A DNA stretch of 64,000 bases from Fragosphaeria purpurea (taxonomy: Eukaryota; Ascomycota; Sordariomycetes; Ophiostomatales; Ophiostomataceae). This document shows, piece by piece, positions 1-12,400 of this stretch. The notes beneath the pieces were generated by a model. It had not been told where the DNA came from and ran no database searches. It was given only the letters and a program-made list of their open reading frames with translations. The stretch spans positions 1,922,001 through 1,986,000 of the forward strand of contig PCDL01000012.1 of assembly GCA_002778095.1 (NCBI GenBank). The letters run 5' to 3'. Each line of letters opens with the position of its first letter. Position 1 is the stretch's first letter. The translations under genes and the position numbers were made by a program.

Positions 1-3000
1 AGAGAACGCTTCTGCGTCAAGAAGCTGTGTGGCATAATCAAACCGCATCGCTCATAAATTGAACATTCTCATGGTCCCCTCGTGGTGGCGCCTCGTCGGC
101 GAAGTGGTAGGTAAAGAAAGAAACGAAAAATAAGAAATATAAAAGTAGAAGCAAATATAATAAATATGATAAAACGCCACCGGGATGAGGCGTTCTGCTG
201 CCGTCCTTCCGGTGAAGCCCTCCCCCCCTTCTTCCCTAACATGCGCAAGACAACTCACGAAAGGATGCTCCTCGTCGTGCGGAAGCTCCTGTCATGATAA
301 TTCTACACCCCCCCTTCCCTTCTACTTCGTAGGCACGTCTCGGCCCTAGGGAGTTTACACGTTGCCTACGAGTTCGGCGTATACGTCCCATCTCACCGTG
401 AAACGCCTTACAGGGAAGACGCCAAAAAATAAAACCCGGTACTGCTGCTGTTGACAGTACAAGGCAAGCCGGGCCTGCAAACGGCAGTTGACGGACGCAA
501 AAAGGGGGGTCAGCGACGGAGTCTGCAAGGCAACGATGCATTTTTGGTTTGTATTTCTTCCCCTTCTTTGAGAGCCTCAACAAAACTGACAACTACACCT
601 GTCCGCTTTTTGTTTGGTCTTTGTCAAGCTCACACCCTGTGTGCAAGGAATCCAACGGTTTGCCTTTTGTCAGACGCAAAGCAAGATCCGGGCCAGGAAG
701 GTCAGAAAAACCAGACGTAAGCTCTCCGGCAGTTTCTTCGATCGCAGGGACGACACGCAATGCCCTCTCTCCCCAAGCCTCGTCGCTAAGATCACGCTTA
801 CACGGCCCCCATGGCCGTTGCCTTGTTCCCGTCAACGATCTAATTTTCAATAGATGTATTTTTATCTCGAAGATTATTTTTTGTGAATGATGACGCAGGG
901 CGCATGCCATTTTTTTGTTCCTTTTTTGGTTCTTTTTTTTTTTGTATCAGGCTTTTTGGTTTTCTCGTAATTCCGTACTATGGGATGGATGACGCTTATT
1001 CGCACAAACGAGAAAGCCCTCCATTATTTTTCCTGTTGCTATTCTTGGCCTCACTCCAGATTTTTCCTGAAAAAACCAGTCTAAACACGAACAGCCTACG
1101 GTCGGATGAGAGAGAGGCTCTTCTTGTATGTGTTTCTGCTGCTTCGCCCCCTGGAGTGGATCCACGATACAGCAGCTGTCAGGCCTGTTTACAGAAGTGA
1201 CCAAAGCTATTCCGTCCGTATGGAGCACGAGGTTTGGCCGCGTTCCTCCTCTTCATCGGGCAGATTTGTGGGAAAGTCGCCAACACGAGGTTTCTGCTCG
1301 TCGACGGAGTTTTCCCGACCAATCCGTTTTTTGTTGTCTCCGTTTTTATTTTTATTTTTTCTTCTTCTTCCTCTTCCTCGCCTGTTTCTGTTTCGTGCTT
1401 TGATTTCGTCCCAACACGAGGGAGGGCCCAAAGAATTATGTACTTCCGTCTGACTGGTCTGCCTTCTTTGCTTTTTTATTGTTTTCTTTTTTTGTTGTTT
1501 TCTTTGTTTACAGTGAGCATGTTAAGACGAATGCAACGGCACCATTCCGGTTAGCTGCGTTGAAGATGACCCACTGGGGCGTGATAGGCAGACACAAAAC
1601 AACAGTTGAAAAAAAGAAGGCCAAAGAAAAGAAGCAAAAAGAAAAAAAAGGCGACTCTTCTCCCGAATTGTGCACGTGTAAGCTGCAAAAGCCGGGCATG
1701 AGAGATGACGTCCTCCCTGGATCGGAATGTTACCCAGCCTGCTCTATTGCACTTCCGAACAACTGACTGTCAACAGGAGGAAAGACAATTCCGGTTGGAC
1801 GTCGTCCCATCCACGTAGCATTCGACGGACGTTCCCTCGACATCGAATTGTTGTGTGGCCAACGCATGTTGGTTTTTTTTTTTTCCGAGTTCGAGGACGG
1901 ACGAGATGTCTCGCTACAAGGTGGTTCCTCTGGCTCAAACCCGCTTATTGAGACCTGTTTTTTTTGCTCATCCGAACAAAGTCGTCTGACAACACGGCCT
2001 GTGAGCTGTCCCGGGGTCCCGCTCCCTCTCCCTTTGGTAAGCTGATGTCCGGACAGGGCGGCTGCCGAACAATCCTCCAACGATTGAGTTTCGCTGTGTT
2101 GCGACGTTGTGGTTGCCGTCGGTTTTTGGGCCTGCTCCAAGGACAAGTAGTCGGAAGACAAAAGACAGCAACAATTACTGTGTAGAGATCATGGCATGAA
2201 GAACATACTGCAGAAGTGAGTCAGTTTGGCACCTCGGACCCGCAACAGAAGGCCCATTCAACTTTGAAGGCCCAACGGCTGTCAGAAGGGAAAAAGAGAA
2301 AGAAAAAAAAACAGCAACGCTTTAGGCTTCACCGGGGCCAGGTTGTGCAACAAGGTTGACCCCTAACATGCTCTTTTTTGTGCCCTTGGACAAAGAAAAT
2401 CAGCCGTGCAACCAGCGTGTCGACGCCCTCGGGGATTCTGTGTGCAACAAAAGGGAACAAAAGGGAGCTCGTTGCAATGCTTCTCTTGTTGTATCGTTGT
2501 GCACAACCGTCCCACGTCCGACGACGTCGGTTGTGTGTGCCTGCACATCGGCTTCCAACCAACAAACCCGGTTATGGGCTGTTTTGTACCAAAGTGCACG
2601 CCGCATAACCTTATTCTCGCTCCCACGTCGCCAACGCTTATCCCCACGTCGACGAAAAGGAAAGAATGGAAAAAAACGTGCTCGCAGCCCTTGCGTCTGC
2701 TCCACCAGCCTGGGCCCATCTTCTGAAACAAACCTGTCGTCCGCTGAGACGTCTTTGTTTCTGTTTCTGTTTTCTTTATTTTTTTTGTCCTTTATTTTTT
2801 TCTTCTGCTCTTTCTCGTCCGGCCATGAACATGGCCTTTGTTGTTCCCCATGCAAAGGAAGGCCGTGGAAACCATTCAAAGCCGTTGGCTGCATATTGTG
2901 CATATGCAGTGTAACGGGCGCGGTCATCCCTCTCTTGGTTCGAAGAAGCCGAAAAAGAAAATCACAGAAAAGTCAATACGCAAGGAAGGAAAACAAAACG

Positions 3001-3812
3001 CCTGCACAGCGAATAAATCCACCTAAGAAACAGTGTCTCACGCCGTGTCTTTTGTGCCCACGGAGGCGTTGGTTTGATGCCCTGGGACGGGCACTCGGGC
3101 AGCAGTCCGTCCTCCGTGGTCCCAAGGGATGAACCAGGTGCAGCGATCGCGTACGGAGCCAGACAGGCGCGCTTCCAGAACTCCGAGGCTGTTCGCCTCG
3201 TCTCTCATCCTTCGTTGCTGTTTTCTTGTCATGTTCTCTTGTATGGGGGCGTCATCGACACATCGCCATCATGAAAGATAGCATGTTGACTTGCGTCCGT
3301 AGTCAACACCAATTCGACAGCATATCTGACCGTGCGCATGTCGCTGTTGTCGTCGGAGACTTTGCATTTGTTGTTCTGTGACATGTCCAACAAGTTGACA
3401 ACCCGGAAACTGGCGCCCGTCCGTCCGAGCGATTGTCTTTGTCTTAACTTGGCACGTGCGCAGCAAGGGGGGGGAAAGGAGGTCTTGAGACAGAAAAAGG
3501 CAAGTGCGACAAAGGGCGGTATCAAAGTGAGTCGCGACTGCCTACCAAGTTGTTCGGAACCCGGGGCCCTACCGAGCAAGGCGAGTCCTCGCGGTTCTCA
3601 ACGCGATTCAACTCCCCCTATAAAAAAGTGTGTGACTACGAGCATCATCCTAACAAACAAAAGGTCTGCGCGTGCCAGAAAGCATCCCGACGTTGAACGA
3701 AGCCAAGGCAGGCAACGTGGGCATGCCCTTCTTTTCTTCTCGTTCCTTTCGGTGTGGCAGCACAGCATTGTGTCTTTTGTAACTAGTCCTCGGGAATGGG
3801 AAAGCTTTTTCT

Positions 3813-3825
3813 AATTAATTAATTA
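3813..3825. repeat. AATT tetranucleotide repeat
   Basis: About three tandem AATT units followed by a pyrimidine-rich run ending in CACAG near 3869. The ending resembles an intron 3' end, but no exon could be supported on either side. Confidence 0.5.
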
Positions 3826-5470
3826 ACATTAATTCTTTCTTTACTTTCTACCTTTATCTCCTCCACAGTGACGTACAAAGCGGCAGTAAGACCCCGGTCG
3901 GCTAGGCGACATGGGAGGCTGCTGCGGTGGGAGGAACGCATAAACCCGGGGGCCGAGCGAGGCGATCCCAAGACGTCGTGCTGAAACGCCTCAACCCGGG
4001 GGTGGGTGGTTTACGTGTGCGGGTGTGGCTGCGGGTGCTCGTGTGGGAGGCCGCCATAGATGGATGTGTGTGTGCTCACCGTTTTCAGCACAACCGGCAT
4101 TCACGAAATGGCGTCCACCGTTCACGGCTTGGCAGCAGCAGCAGCAGCAGACGGCACAGAGCAGATAGAACAGACGGCAAATGCCTCGAGGACAAGGACG
4201 GAATGAATTGCGACGACGTTCCGTCTTTTGGACGACGACCCCCCGTCCGTTGTTGATCTGTCGATGGTCTTGTCATCCCGTTCGACGAGGGCCTCTCTAC
4301 GCCTATCAAAGCAACGGCATATTCCCCCCCTTCGCCGAACATCATCTATCGGCTTATGCAGTGCGTGACGCAATGGTGTCTTCTCGTTCCGTTCTCTTGA
4401 GCAAAGAAGACAGATGTCCAGGTGCAGCAGGAAACACCGTCTCGCTACATCGAACGGAACCATGCACGCAAAACAGAAAAAGGACGGGCGGTGGAGGATC
4501 GGTACGCGGGAGCGAACACGTCGTGGGCGGCGCGCGGAGCACAGAAACACGCACACCAATCCGCGATGGTGGTTTTCGTCGTCGTCTGGGGTTTCTCGGC
4601 ATCGTTTTTGCCCACCTCCACGTATGAAGCATGACTATCTTACCCACCCCCCTGCCTCTGCCGTCTTCCAGCAAATCTGAAACAAAGAGAAAAGACAAAA
4701 TGCAGTTGGCACACCACCAATCGCAGCCCTTCCTCGCCCATCCTGCATTCGCGCTCCGTCACCCCACCGTTACCTTTTTCTTTTCTTTTTCCGTCCCTTC
4801 TTCACGGAGGAAGGGGAAGGGAGAGGCTGCTGCAGGACGGCGAGGGATGACTGACTACGACGCACAACGGAGCACGGACAATTCAAAAGACTACTCGGCA
4901 CGAAGGAAGCAACAGAGGGGATGAGGATTGGACGCCCAGTTTTCGTCTTTTTTTTCTTCTTTCCGACGGGTTTGCTTCGTCGTGTCAAGGTGTATGTACT
5001 CCGTCATCCTCCGTCCAAAAGCTACAGAGGCATCCTACTGTTTAGTCCATATATATATGTATATGCCTGACAATGTCCAAAAGTAGGACTCCGCACGGGG
5101 ATGACTACGAGATCGCAGCGACAGTTTTCGTTTTCGTTCACTGCTGTACGCCTGACTGAGAAGTTCCAAGTAGTCGTAAGAAGATACGCTCACACCACAC
5201 CTACGTACAACATATACGTATACGGTATGTACTGTGCAGTCCTCACCCCCAACAACACTCCATCCGCCTTATAGCTCTTGTTTGTGTGGGCCGGGCCTTT
5301 GTCGACGGAACGGAGCCTACGGGAAAGATTTGCTCTCAAGGGATGATGTGTGGGATGCCTTGGTTAATAATATACCCGCGCAATACTGCTTGTACTTTAG
5401 AAGCCATATGGCAAGTCTACGTAAGGATGCCACGTATCGATGGTTCTAGCGAGGCAACGCGCGAGCTGAG

Positions 5471-5520
5471 TTTTTTCTTTTTTTTCTTTTGTTTTTTTTT
5501 TTTTTCTTTTGTTTTTTTGT
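5471..5520. repeat. Poly-T tract
   Basis: A T-rich low-complexity tract broken only by single C and G bases, in non-coding DNA. Confidence 0.8.
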
Positions 5521-6699
5521 TCCATTTCTTTTCTCGTGTCCGCAAACAGCTTGATACGCGCATCGACTTGTTGAACTGATTAGGTCGCCTATGCAGTCAA
5601 TAAGAAAAATGGCTTGCGTATTACGGGTGCTTTGGGCACTTTAAATACTTTGTGACCTCTATCTCCACTAGCAACAGCAAAAGAAAAACAACAGCAGCAG
5701 AAAGCAAATATGTTCTCGAGTGCTGTGCATGGCAGGCGTTGCCTGTTTTCGAGACCCACAGCGTGCGTATGACTGAGTCACGATAGGCGCACGACGTGCT
5801 GCTGGACCAGACGGGGGTACAAAGAATGTGGTGGTCTTTTTTAGAACGACGCCCCGAAGCAGCCAGTTTCACCCACCGTTGCTTTGCCGCGTGTTGTCTT
5901 GGTTGTATTGGCGCAGGTGCGTGGCCCTCCCCCTTGCATCGTTTGTGTGCATTTTCCATGCTCTTCATTCCATGCTTTTCATTTTGAACAACGGTCTCGA
6001 CCGTACGAACGTGCAGGCCTGGCACCAACAACCGAGCCGACCACATACTGTATGCTGGGCAGGGAGAACGGGGACAGTGGTGCAGTTGACAGTGCCTTGC
6101 TGTAAAAAACGGTCTTGTCTGCTAAAACCGTCCCACAGGTCCATACGGTAGGCACGTTTCAAAAGCCCGCGCTATCACCGCTGCCTCGCTCTCGTGCCTG
6201 TCTCAGCTTGGTGCTGATTCCCAAACCTGCTGCGCCTCACGCATTTCGTCGTCACCAACCACGACAACAGGGGGGACAAGGCAAGCCCGCAGGCGCAAAG
6301 CCGTCCCCAGGAGGTCGTCTGCCTTCAGAACGCCTATGGTCTTCGACAGGAGGACAGGAACCAGCTGGAAGACCACATTGCCAAAACCGACCGAAAATAT
6401 GCACCACCCCGTTCTGGACGACATAGGATGACTGAGGCACGTCGTCGAAGGGTGGAAGAAAGCCAAAAAGCAAAGAAAAAAGAAAAGAAAAAAGAAAAGA
6501 AAAGAAAAACGGCCGTGCCCCCGGTCGTTACGTCTTACCCCTGCGGAACATTCGTAACGGTTTAGACAGGAGGGGCGTTTCTGACGTCGCTCTGCCACAG
6601 TATTACGGGGCGTCCAAAAAAAGAAAATACAGTGGGAATAAATAGAAGCAGCAAAAGAAGACAGTAAAAAAAAAAGAAAAGAAAGAAAAAAGAAAAAAA

Positions 6700-6723
6700 C
6701 ACCACCACCACCACCACCACCAC
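6700..6723. repeat. (ACC)n microsatellite
   Basis: Eight perfect ACC/CAC units directly follow an A/G-rich tract. They lie in non-coding DNA. Confidence 0.9.
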
Positions 6724-9176
6724 AAACATTGACTGACACCATATTAGCGTGCCTGGCAGGGGAGGACGCCCTTTGCTCGCGTGCAGAGTATGCAAAAGAA
6801 ATACTTACAGAAAAAAGGACAGTTGACAACCAAAAACATAAGAGGGAAGAAATGATCCAGGCACCCCCCTCCCCCAGTCAACCAGTCTGAACACCCACCC
6901 TGGGATCTCTCCCAGTCAGACCGATTTCTTTCTTTTTGGGCATATTTTTTACAAGACGTTGGAGACGCACATTTGCACCTTTGCACCTGCACGTTTCTTC
7001 GTACACACGTACGTCGTAGGCCGCTGCGACAGGCCCTTGCCCCTGGCCATCCTCGCTGTCTCCCTTGCTCTAGTTTTCTACCCTCTTTCTCTCTCTCCTT
7101 GCCTTGCCTCTCTCCCGTAGCCTGGTTGAGCAAAGGGGTGAGGTGAGACCTGTAACCCAAAAGACAAAGCCACGCCCAGACAAAAGAAGCCCCCCAAACC
7201 ACACAATGGAACACACGGATTAACAGAAACCGTTCTCTTTTTTTTGCCCTCCTCCCTTCCTCTCCTTTTCTGTCCCTTCCGTTTAACGCATTATGCATTC
7301 CACCCTGTTCGTTCTGCCGAAATTCGCCTATCTATGCTGGACAACTCTTTGGACACCACCGGATTCGTGTGTTCTCAGCCACCTCCGTGCGCCCCCCTTC
7401 CTCCCCCAAAAAACAACGCCTGAACTTGTGTCAGGAACAGTGTGATAAAAATAAAATATGAAGACTTGACGAACCAAAAAAAAACAAAAAAACAAAGGCG
7501 TATCAACAAACCGGTATGGAGGTTTGGGGAGCCGATGGGGGGGAGGAAAAGTCATCGCCAAAAACCCTTGCTCCACCTTCACTCACTGTCAGTTCCCGTC
7601 CGACCCAAGAAGACAAACAACAAAGCAGGAAGAAGCAAAAAAGCAAAAAAAAAAAAAAAGGATCACACACTTAGAGTAGGCAGACCTGACACGACTTCTG
7701 GGTAGGACTCGTTCTTCGAGTACACACAGCACCCTCCCGTTCGCCGACCCCGTTCGTCCATAATCCCACACACATAACCGCTTGTAACGGGGTTTATGCT
7801 CTTCGTTTATACCTCAAATAAATCGTTTTGTGCTGAACTGTCGACACACCTTGAAAAGGATACCGCGGACGATCACCTACCATCTCTTCTACTCTTCTTC
7901 CTCTTTGCCTCGTTTAGCCAGGACGTCGGATTCGGACCCCCCGGGTCTCCCCTTTTTATATTCGGCGTCACGCTCTTTCTTTTTCTGGTTTTGCTCCTTT
8001 CTCCGTCTCGACAGACGAGCACTCGCTCCCGCCTTCGACTATAGCTAAAACATCGACAACGAAATGCAGCGGCACGTCGAAGTAATTCTTCTGTGAAAGT
8101 GCCTTTTCTTTTTGACTGAACCATTTCGGTTACCGTCAGAGCCGCCGTGCTTTCGATCCGAAGCGTGAAACGACGCCAGCACGTCCAAAGACCGGTCCGT
8201 GGAAGACCTTTGCTGATCGAATTCAACTAATCAGGAACGGGTGCGTCCAAGAGAAAGGAGAGGAAGTGGTTGATAAGAAAAAAAAATAGGAAACCTAAAA
8301 GAGCCAAGAAACCCAGAGGGGCCCCAGCATCTCCATCCTTCTCTCTTTCTCTTTCTCTCCCTTCGGCTTCAAACGCTTCCGACTTAATGGGACACTTTCT
8401 GGCCGATGCCCGTCGTCAGTGCTTCGCTCGACCGTTGTTGCAGCTTTTTCTGAGAAAAGGACAGGGGGTCACAACGTTGCTGGAAGGCCCAAAACCCAAA
8501 TCACCATAGCCCAGGATCATAGTGTGTTGTTTCGGCCGTTTCGATTTCTATGTGGACAGTCAGTGCAATTCTCAAACGTCGATCCCACGAGTATCACTAA
8601 ATACACTTTTGCAAGACTTCTCCTTTTGGCATCCCTGTTCTGATTTTTTAATTTTTCTAGTTTTTATGCTTTTTCTTTGTCTTTCCGTCCTTTTTTCATC
8701 ACATACCTCGCTTCTCCTATTTTCTCACTCGCAGCTCCCGCGGAACCCCCCCCTCCCCCCTTGTTCAAACACAGAATCTGGGGATCTCCAACGGTTCGCT
8801 TCCCTGGTGATGTGCACCTAGGCTCTCTTGCTTCTTTCCATTTATCTCGTGTCTCCGTCTCTCCCCCGTTCGTCGCCGTGGTCTCTTCTTTTCTCCTTTT
8901 CTATTGCCGCTTCTATGTCGACGAACGACGGTCAAATTGAAGAGACGACACTTTTTCCTCGCTGTTTCCAGGACAATCCAACACGCCTCTTCTTCTCTGG
9001 GCGTGTCTCTGGATATTCTTTGGACGTTGTCTGGACACACATAGCCGGCCAGACAACGAACCGCGAGTTCGATCAAGGAGCAAGGCTGAAAAATCGAATA
9101 AGTGACGTTTCACTGGCCGACTAGAATCAGAAAGGATTACTTCGTATCGGACGGTATCGACCTAGAAGGAACTCGA

Positions 9177-9184
9177 TATAAAAG
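9177..9184 (+). promoter_or_regulatory. TATA-like box
   Basis: TATAAAAG lies 273 bases upstream of the ATG at 9458, a plausible core promoter distance for a filamentous fungus. Its role is inferred from sequence and position only. Confidence 0.45.
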
Positions 9185-9457
9185 TCAGCAGTGAACAGGA
9201 GCCTGACGTGGTGGAAAACAAAGAAGCAACAAGCGACGACTTACGGATAACCGACTTTGAATTTTGAACAACGAATTTTGAACAACGTGCTAGGAAACGG
9301 CATACAATATCGACGACGAGAGGGAAGATTGATTGGGTCGACAAGCCAGCCAACTTTATTTTTTTTTCTCGTGATTTTTTAAATTCGAGACAACGACAAA
9401 ACCCGGACCACGGAAGGCGCTTGTCGATATAGTTCGTCTGAAGGAAAAGCAGACGCA

Positions 9458-12400
9458 ATGGACGTGACGTGGCTGTTGAACAGGGCAGCAGCGTCGGCGG
9501 CGGCCATGGCAGTGGACCCATTGTCTGTGGAAGGCGGCAGCATGTTCGAAGAAAACCACAAACGGATACCAAGTGACCGTGATGGTGACGGCAGCGACGG
9601 TGACTGCCTGATGGATTCCCTGCAACAAACGCCTGTGCTGGCGAGCGGCGGCGGCTACAGCAGCACCGCGCCGCCGGGCACGGTGGTCGTGGCTCCGCCC
9701 TCCACAAAAAGAACGCCCTCGCGGCGGTCGAGCGAGGCGAGGCCGCCCCACCGCAACCGGACGCCGTGGGACGCCGGCGGCTACTCGCTTTCGTTGGCGC
9801 TCAACGATACGAAACGGCTGGGGAAACGCGGTGGTGGCCCGGTGGGTGCTGCCGCTGCTGCTGCCGCGGCGGCGGTGGTTCTTCCCGACGACGGCAGCAT
9901 GGCGGCGACCTACTCCGAGTCCACGATGGACGACTCGCCGGGTAGCAGTGGTCGAGGCAGTGGCGGCAGCACCAGCACCACTAGCAGCGGTACCAGCACC
10001 AGCTCCAGCACCAGCAGTGCCTCGCCGCAGCACAAGTTCTCCGACAGCCGGAGCAGCTTCTCGTCCGCGTATACGGCGGCCTCGTCCACCAACAACTCCG
10101 TGTCCCACTCGCGGATCTCGTCCTTGTCCACCGTGTCCGAAAACCAGCCGCTGGCCGCCCTCATTACCGATTTTTCCCTGCTGGAAACCCGGATCTCCGA
10201 TCCGCTGCCGGCGGCTCGGTCGTCGTTTCCGTTGGCGGCCGTCTATCCGCAGCAGCAGCAACAGCAGCAGCATCAACTGAAGCTGCAACAATACTCGTTA
10301 GCCATGGCCCAACACAACAACAGCAGCAACAACGACCACACACCCGACCAGCTGGACCAGCTGGAATTTCAGCCCGCTTCGCCCACGCCCGTCCGGGCAC
10401 GGCACGACCTACCGTTTGACGTCTCGCCCGAGCCGAGCCCCAAGTCGCCTGGACGAACCCGCTCGCCGTCGGACGCGGTGCGGATGCTCCATCCGGGTCC
10501 AGCAGACACGGAAACGATGCTGTCTTCCCATCCAGACGAGGCCTTCTTGCCCGGGTATACAAGGTAAGATCTTTGATGTTCTTTGTTCTTTGTTCTTTTG
10601 TTCCCTTTTTGTTCTTCTTCTCTTTCATTTTGTTTCGTTCCAGTTCATGTTTCCCTTGTTCATACTTTATCTCTCCTGCTTGCCGTGGCTTTGTGAATCC
10701 TTCCCATCTGCCTTCTATCCTCTTCTTGACCATCTCGACCATCTTGGTGTCGTCTCTCTTGCCAACGCTTCGAGTGAATCGGTAAAGATGTTATATGATT
10801 CTGCTTGTCTGCTTGTCTGCTTGTCGCTTGTCGCTTGTCTAGTCTTCCACAATGCCCCTATTTCATCAGTTGTTTGTTGTTTAATGGCTCTCACCTGCAT
10901 CGGACGTCGTCCGGCCGTATTCACTTGCTCGTTCACCGCTTTCAAACACGCGTACACGTCGTCTTCGTCCCAAGGGGGGCCCCGGCCACGTAGTACGGTT
11001 CGGTGTTTTGTTTGTTGTTTCTTGGGCGTTTCTGTTTCTGCCTGCCACTAGTGAGGCCTCATCTTTTCCGTCTCTTTCCTATCTGGGATCGATGGCCCCA
11101 GTGCGTGTACGTGTGCAGCTTGCCCCGAGGGTCGCTCCTCCCCTTTTCGTCCAAAAGGAGCCCCTTCCCTGAAGCACCGACCAACCTCCTCGCTCCTTCT
11201 TTGCCCCGTTTCGGGGGTGGGCTGCCTATTCTAAGTGAATGCAGGTTTTTTTTCACTTGCTGTGTCACCGAAGTTCGTCTGCCTGTTCACCTTTTGTTTG
11301 TTCACCGCGTTTTCAGTTTTTTTTTTTTTTTTTCATCACCATCTACCATCACCATCATCTACCCTTACGAATTCATACACAACCACCCATCCTAATATAA
11401 GAAGCCAACGCGGTCTCCTATTTGATTATATTCCAATTTGATATTGGCCATCTGCCCCTTTTTCTATTTTTGATCTCTGCATTCGCGGTTTTTTGATTCA
11501 TTTCTTTGTTTTTCGTTTTTGCCCTCGTTTCTTCTTCAGATTGAGGAGACGAGGAAGCTTTTTCTTCTTTTCATCACTGCAAGAGGACGATACACCTTTT
11601 TTTTTTCTGTTCCTTTTTTTATTCATTTTCATCACATCGAAAGACAAGCTTCTTCTTTCTTTCAACAAAGCGAGAAGACAAGTCTTTTTTTCTCTTTTTT
11701 TCCTTCATCAACCTGAAAGGAGACAAGTTCTCTTCTTTTTCAACAAGAGACGAGAAAACATTTCCTTCTTCAACAAAGTGAGAAGACCGGAATCTTTTTC
11801 TTTTTCATACTCAAACCCAGAGTTCTTGTATCTTCAACATAGCGAGAAGATCAGAGAAGCTCTTTTCCATCGTCACCAAAAGACAAGAACAGTGTTTTGA
11901 ATCTTCAACATCGTGAGGAGACTAGAAAAGCTTTCGTTTTCTTTCATCAAAAACTCTTCCTTCTTCAACAAAGCGAGAAGATTGATGGAGCTTTCATCTT
12001 GACACACCGAAAGAAGAGAAAAGTTTTCTTTCTTCATCAAAGCCTCGATTTCAGTCATTTCGAGAAGTCAGCTTCATCTGTTCGTTCCTGCACTCCCCCT
12101 TTTCAAAACTATCCGAGAATATTAGAAAAACACATCCATAAGTGTTCCTAGATCTCCTGCTAACCAACCATCAAACAGACTCCCAATTCACTCTCTCCAC
12201 GCTCATCATCAACAAAATCCTCAGGGCGTCGTTGCACAATCCAACCAACCATCAAGACACAAGAGAGCGGTCTCTGCACCAGATTTTCCATCCTCTTCAA
12301 GCTTGTCGACGTTTAATCCTCGTTTTCCGACCTTCGGGCCCATCCCCGAGCCCACGCCGTCACCGTCTCTATACAGTGACGAGAACAGCATGGACCAGGA

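Larger units (their letters stand above)
1..9457. other. Long gene-free stretch
   Basis: No convincing coding region was found on either strand across this 9.4 kb. The open frames present are short, overlap freely in several frames, lack GC-rich third positions and match no family I recognise. The DNA holds many T- or A-rich runs (for example about 5471-5520 and 6466-6510), an AATT repeat near 3813-3825 and an ACC microsatellite near 6700-6723. A small or multi-intron gene or an RNA gene cannot be excluded. The last 300 bases are the promoter and leader of the gene starting at 9458. Confidence 0.55.

Noticed and set aside
3332..3869. 160-codon frame followed by an intron-like pyrimidine tract ending in CACAG
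   Set aside because: No recognisable protein and no convincing downstream exon in a matching phase.
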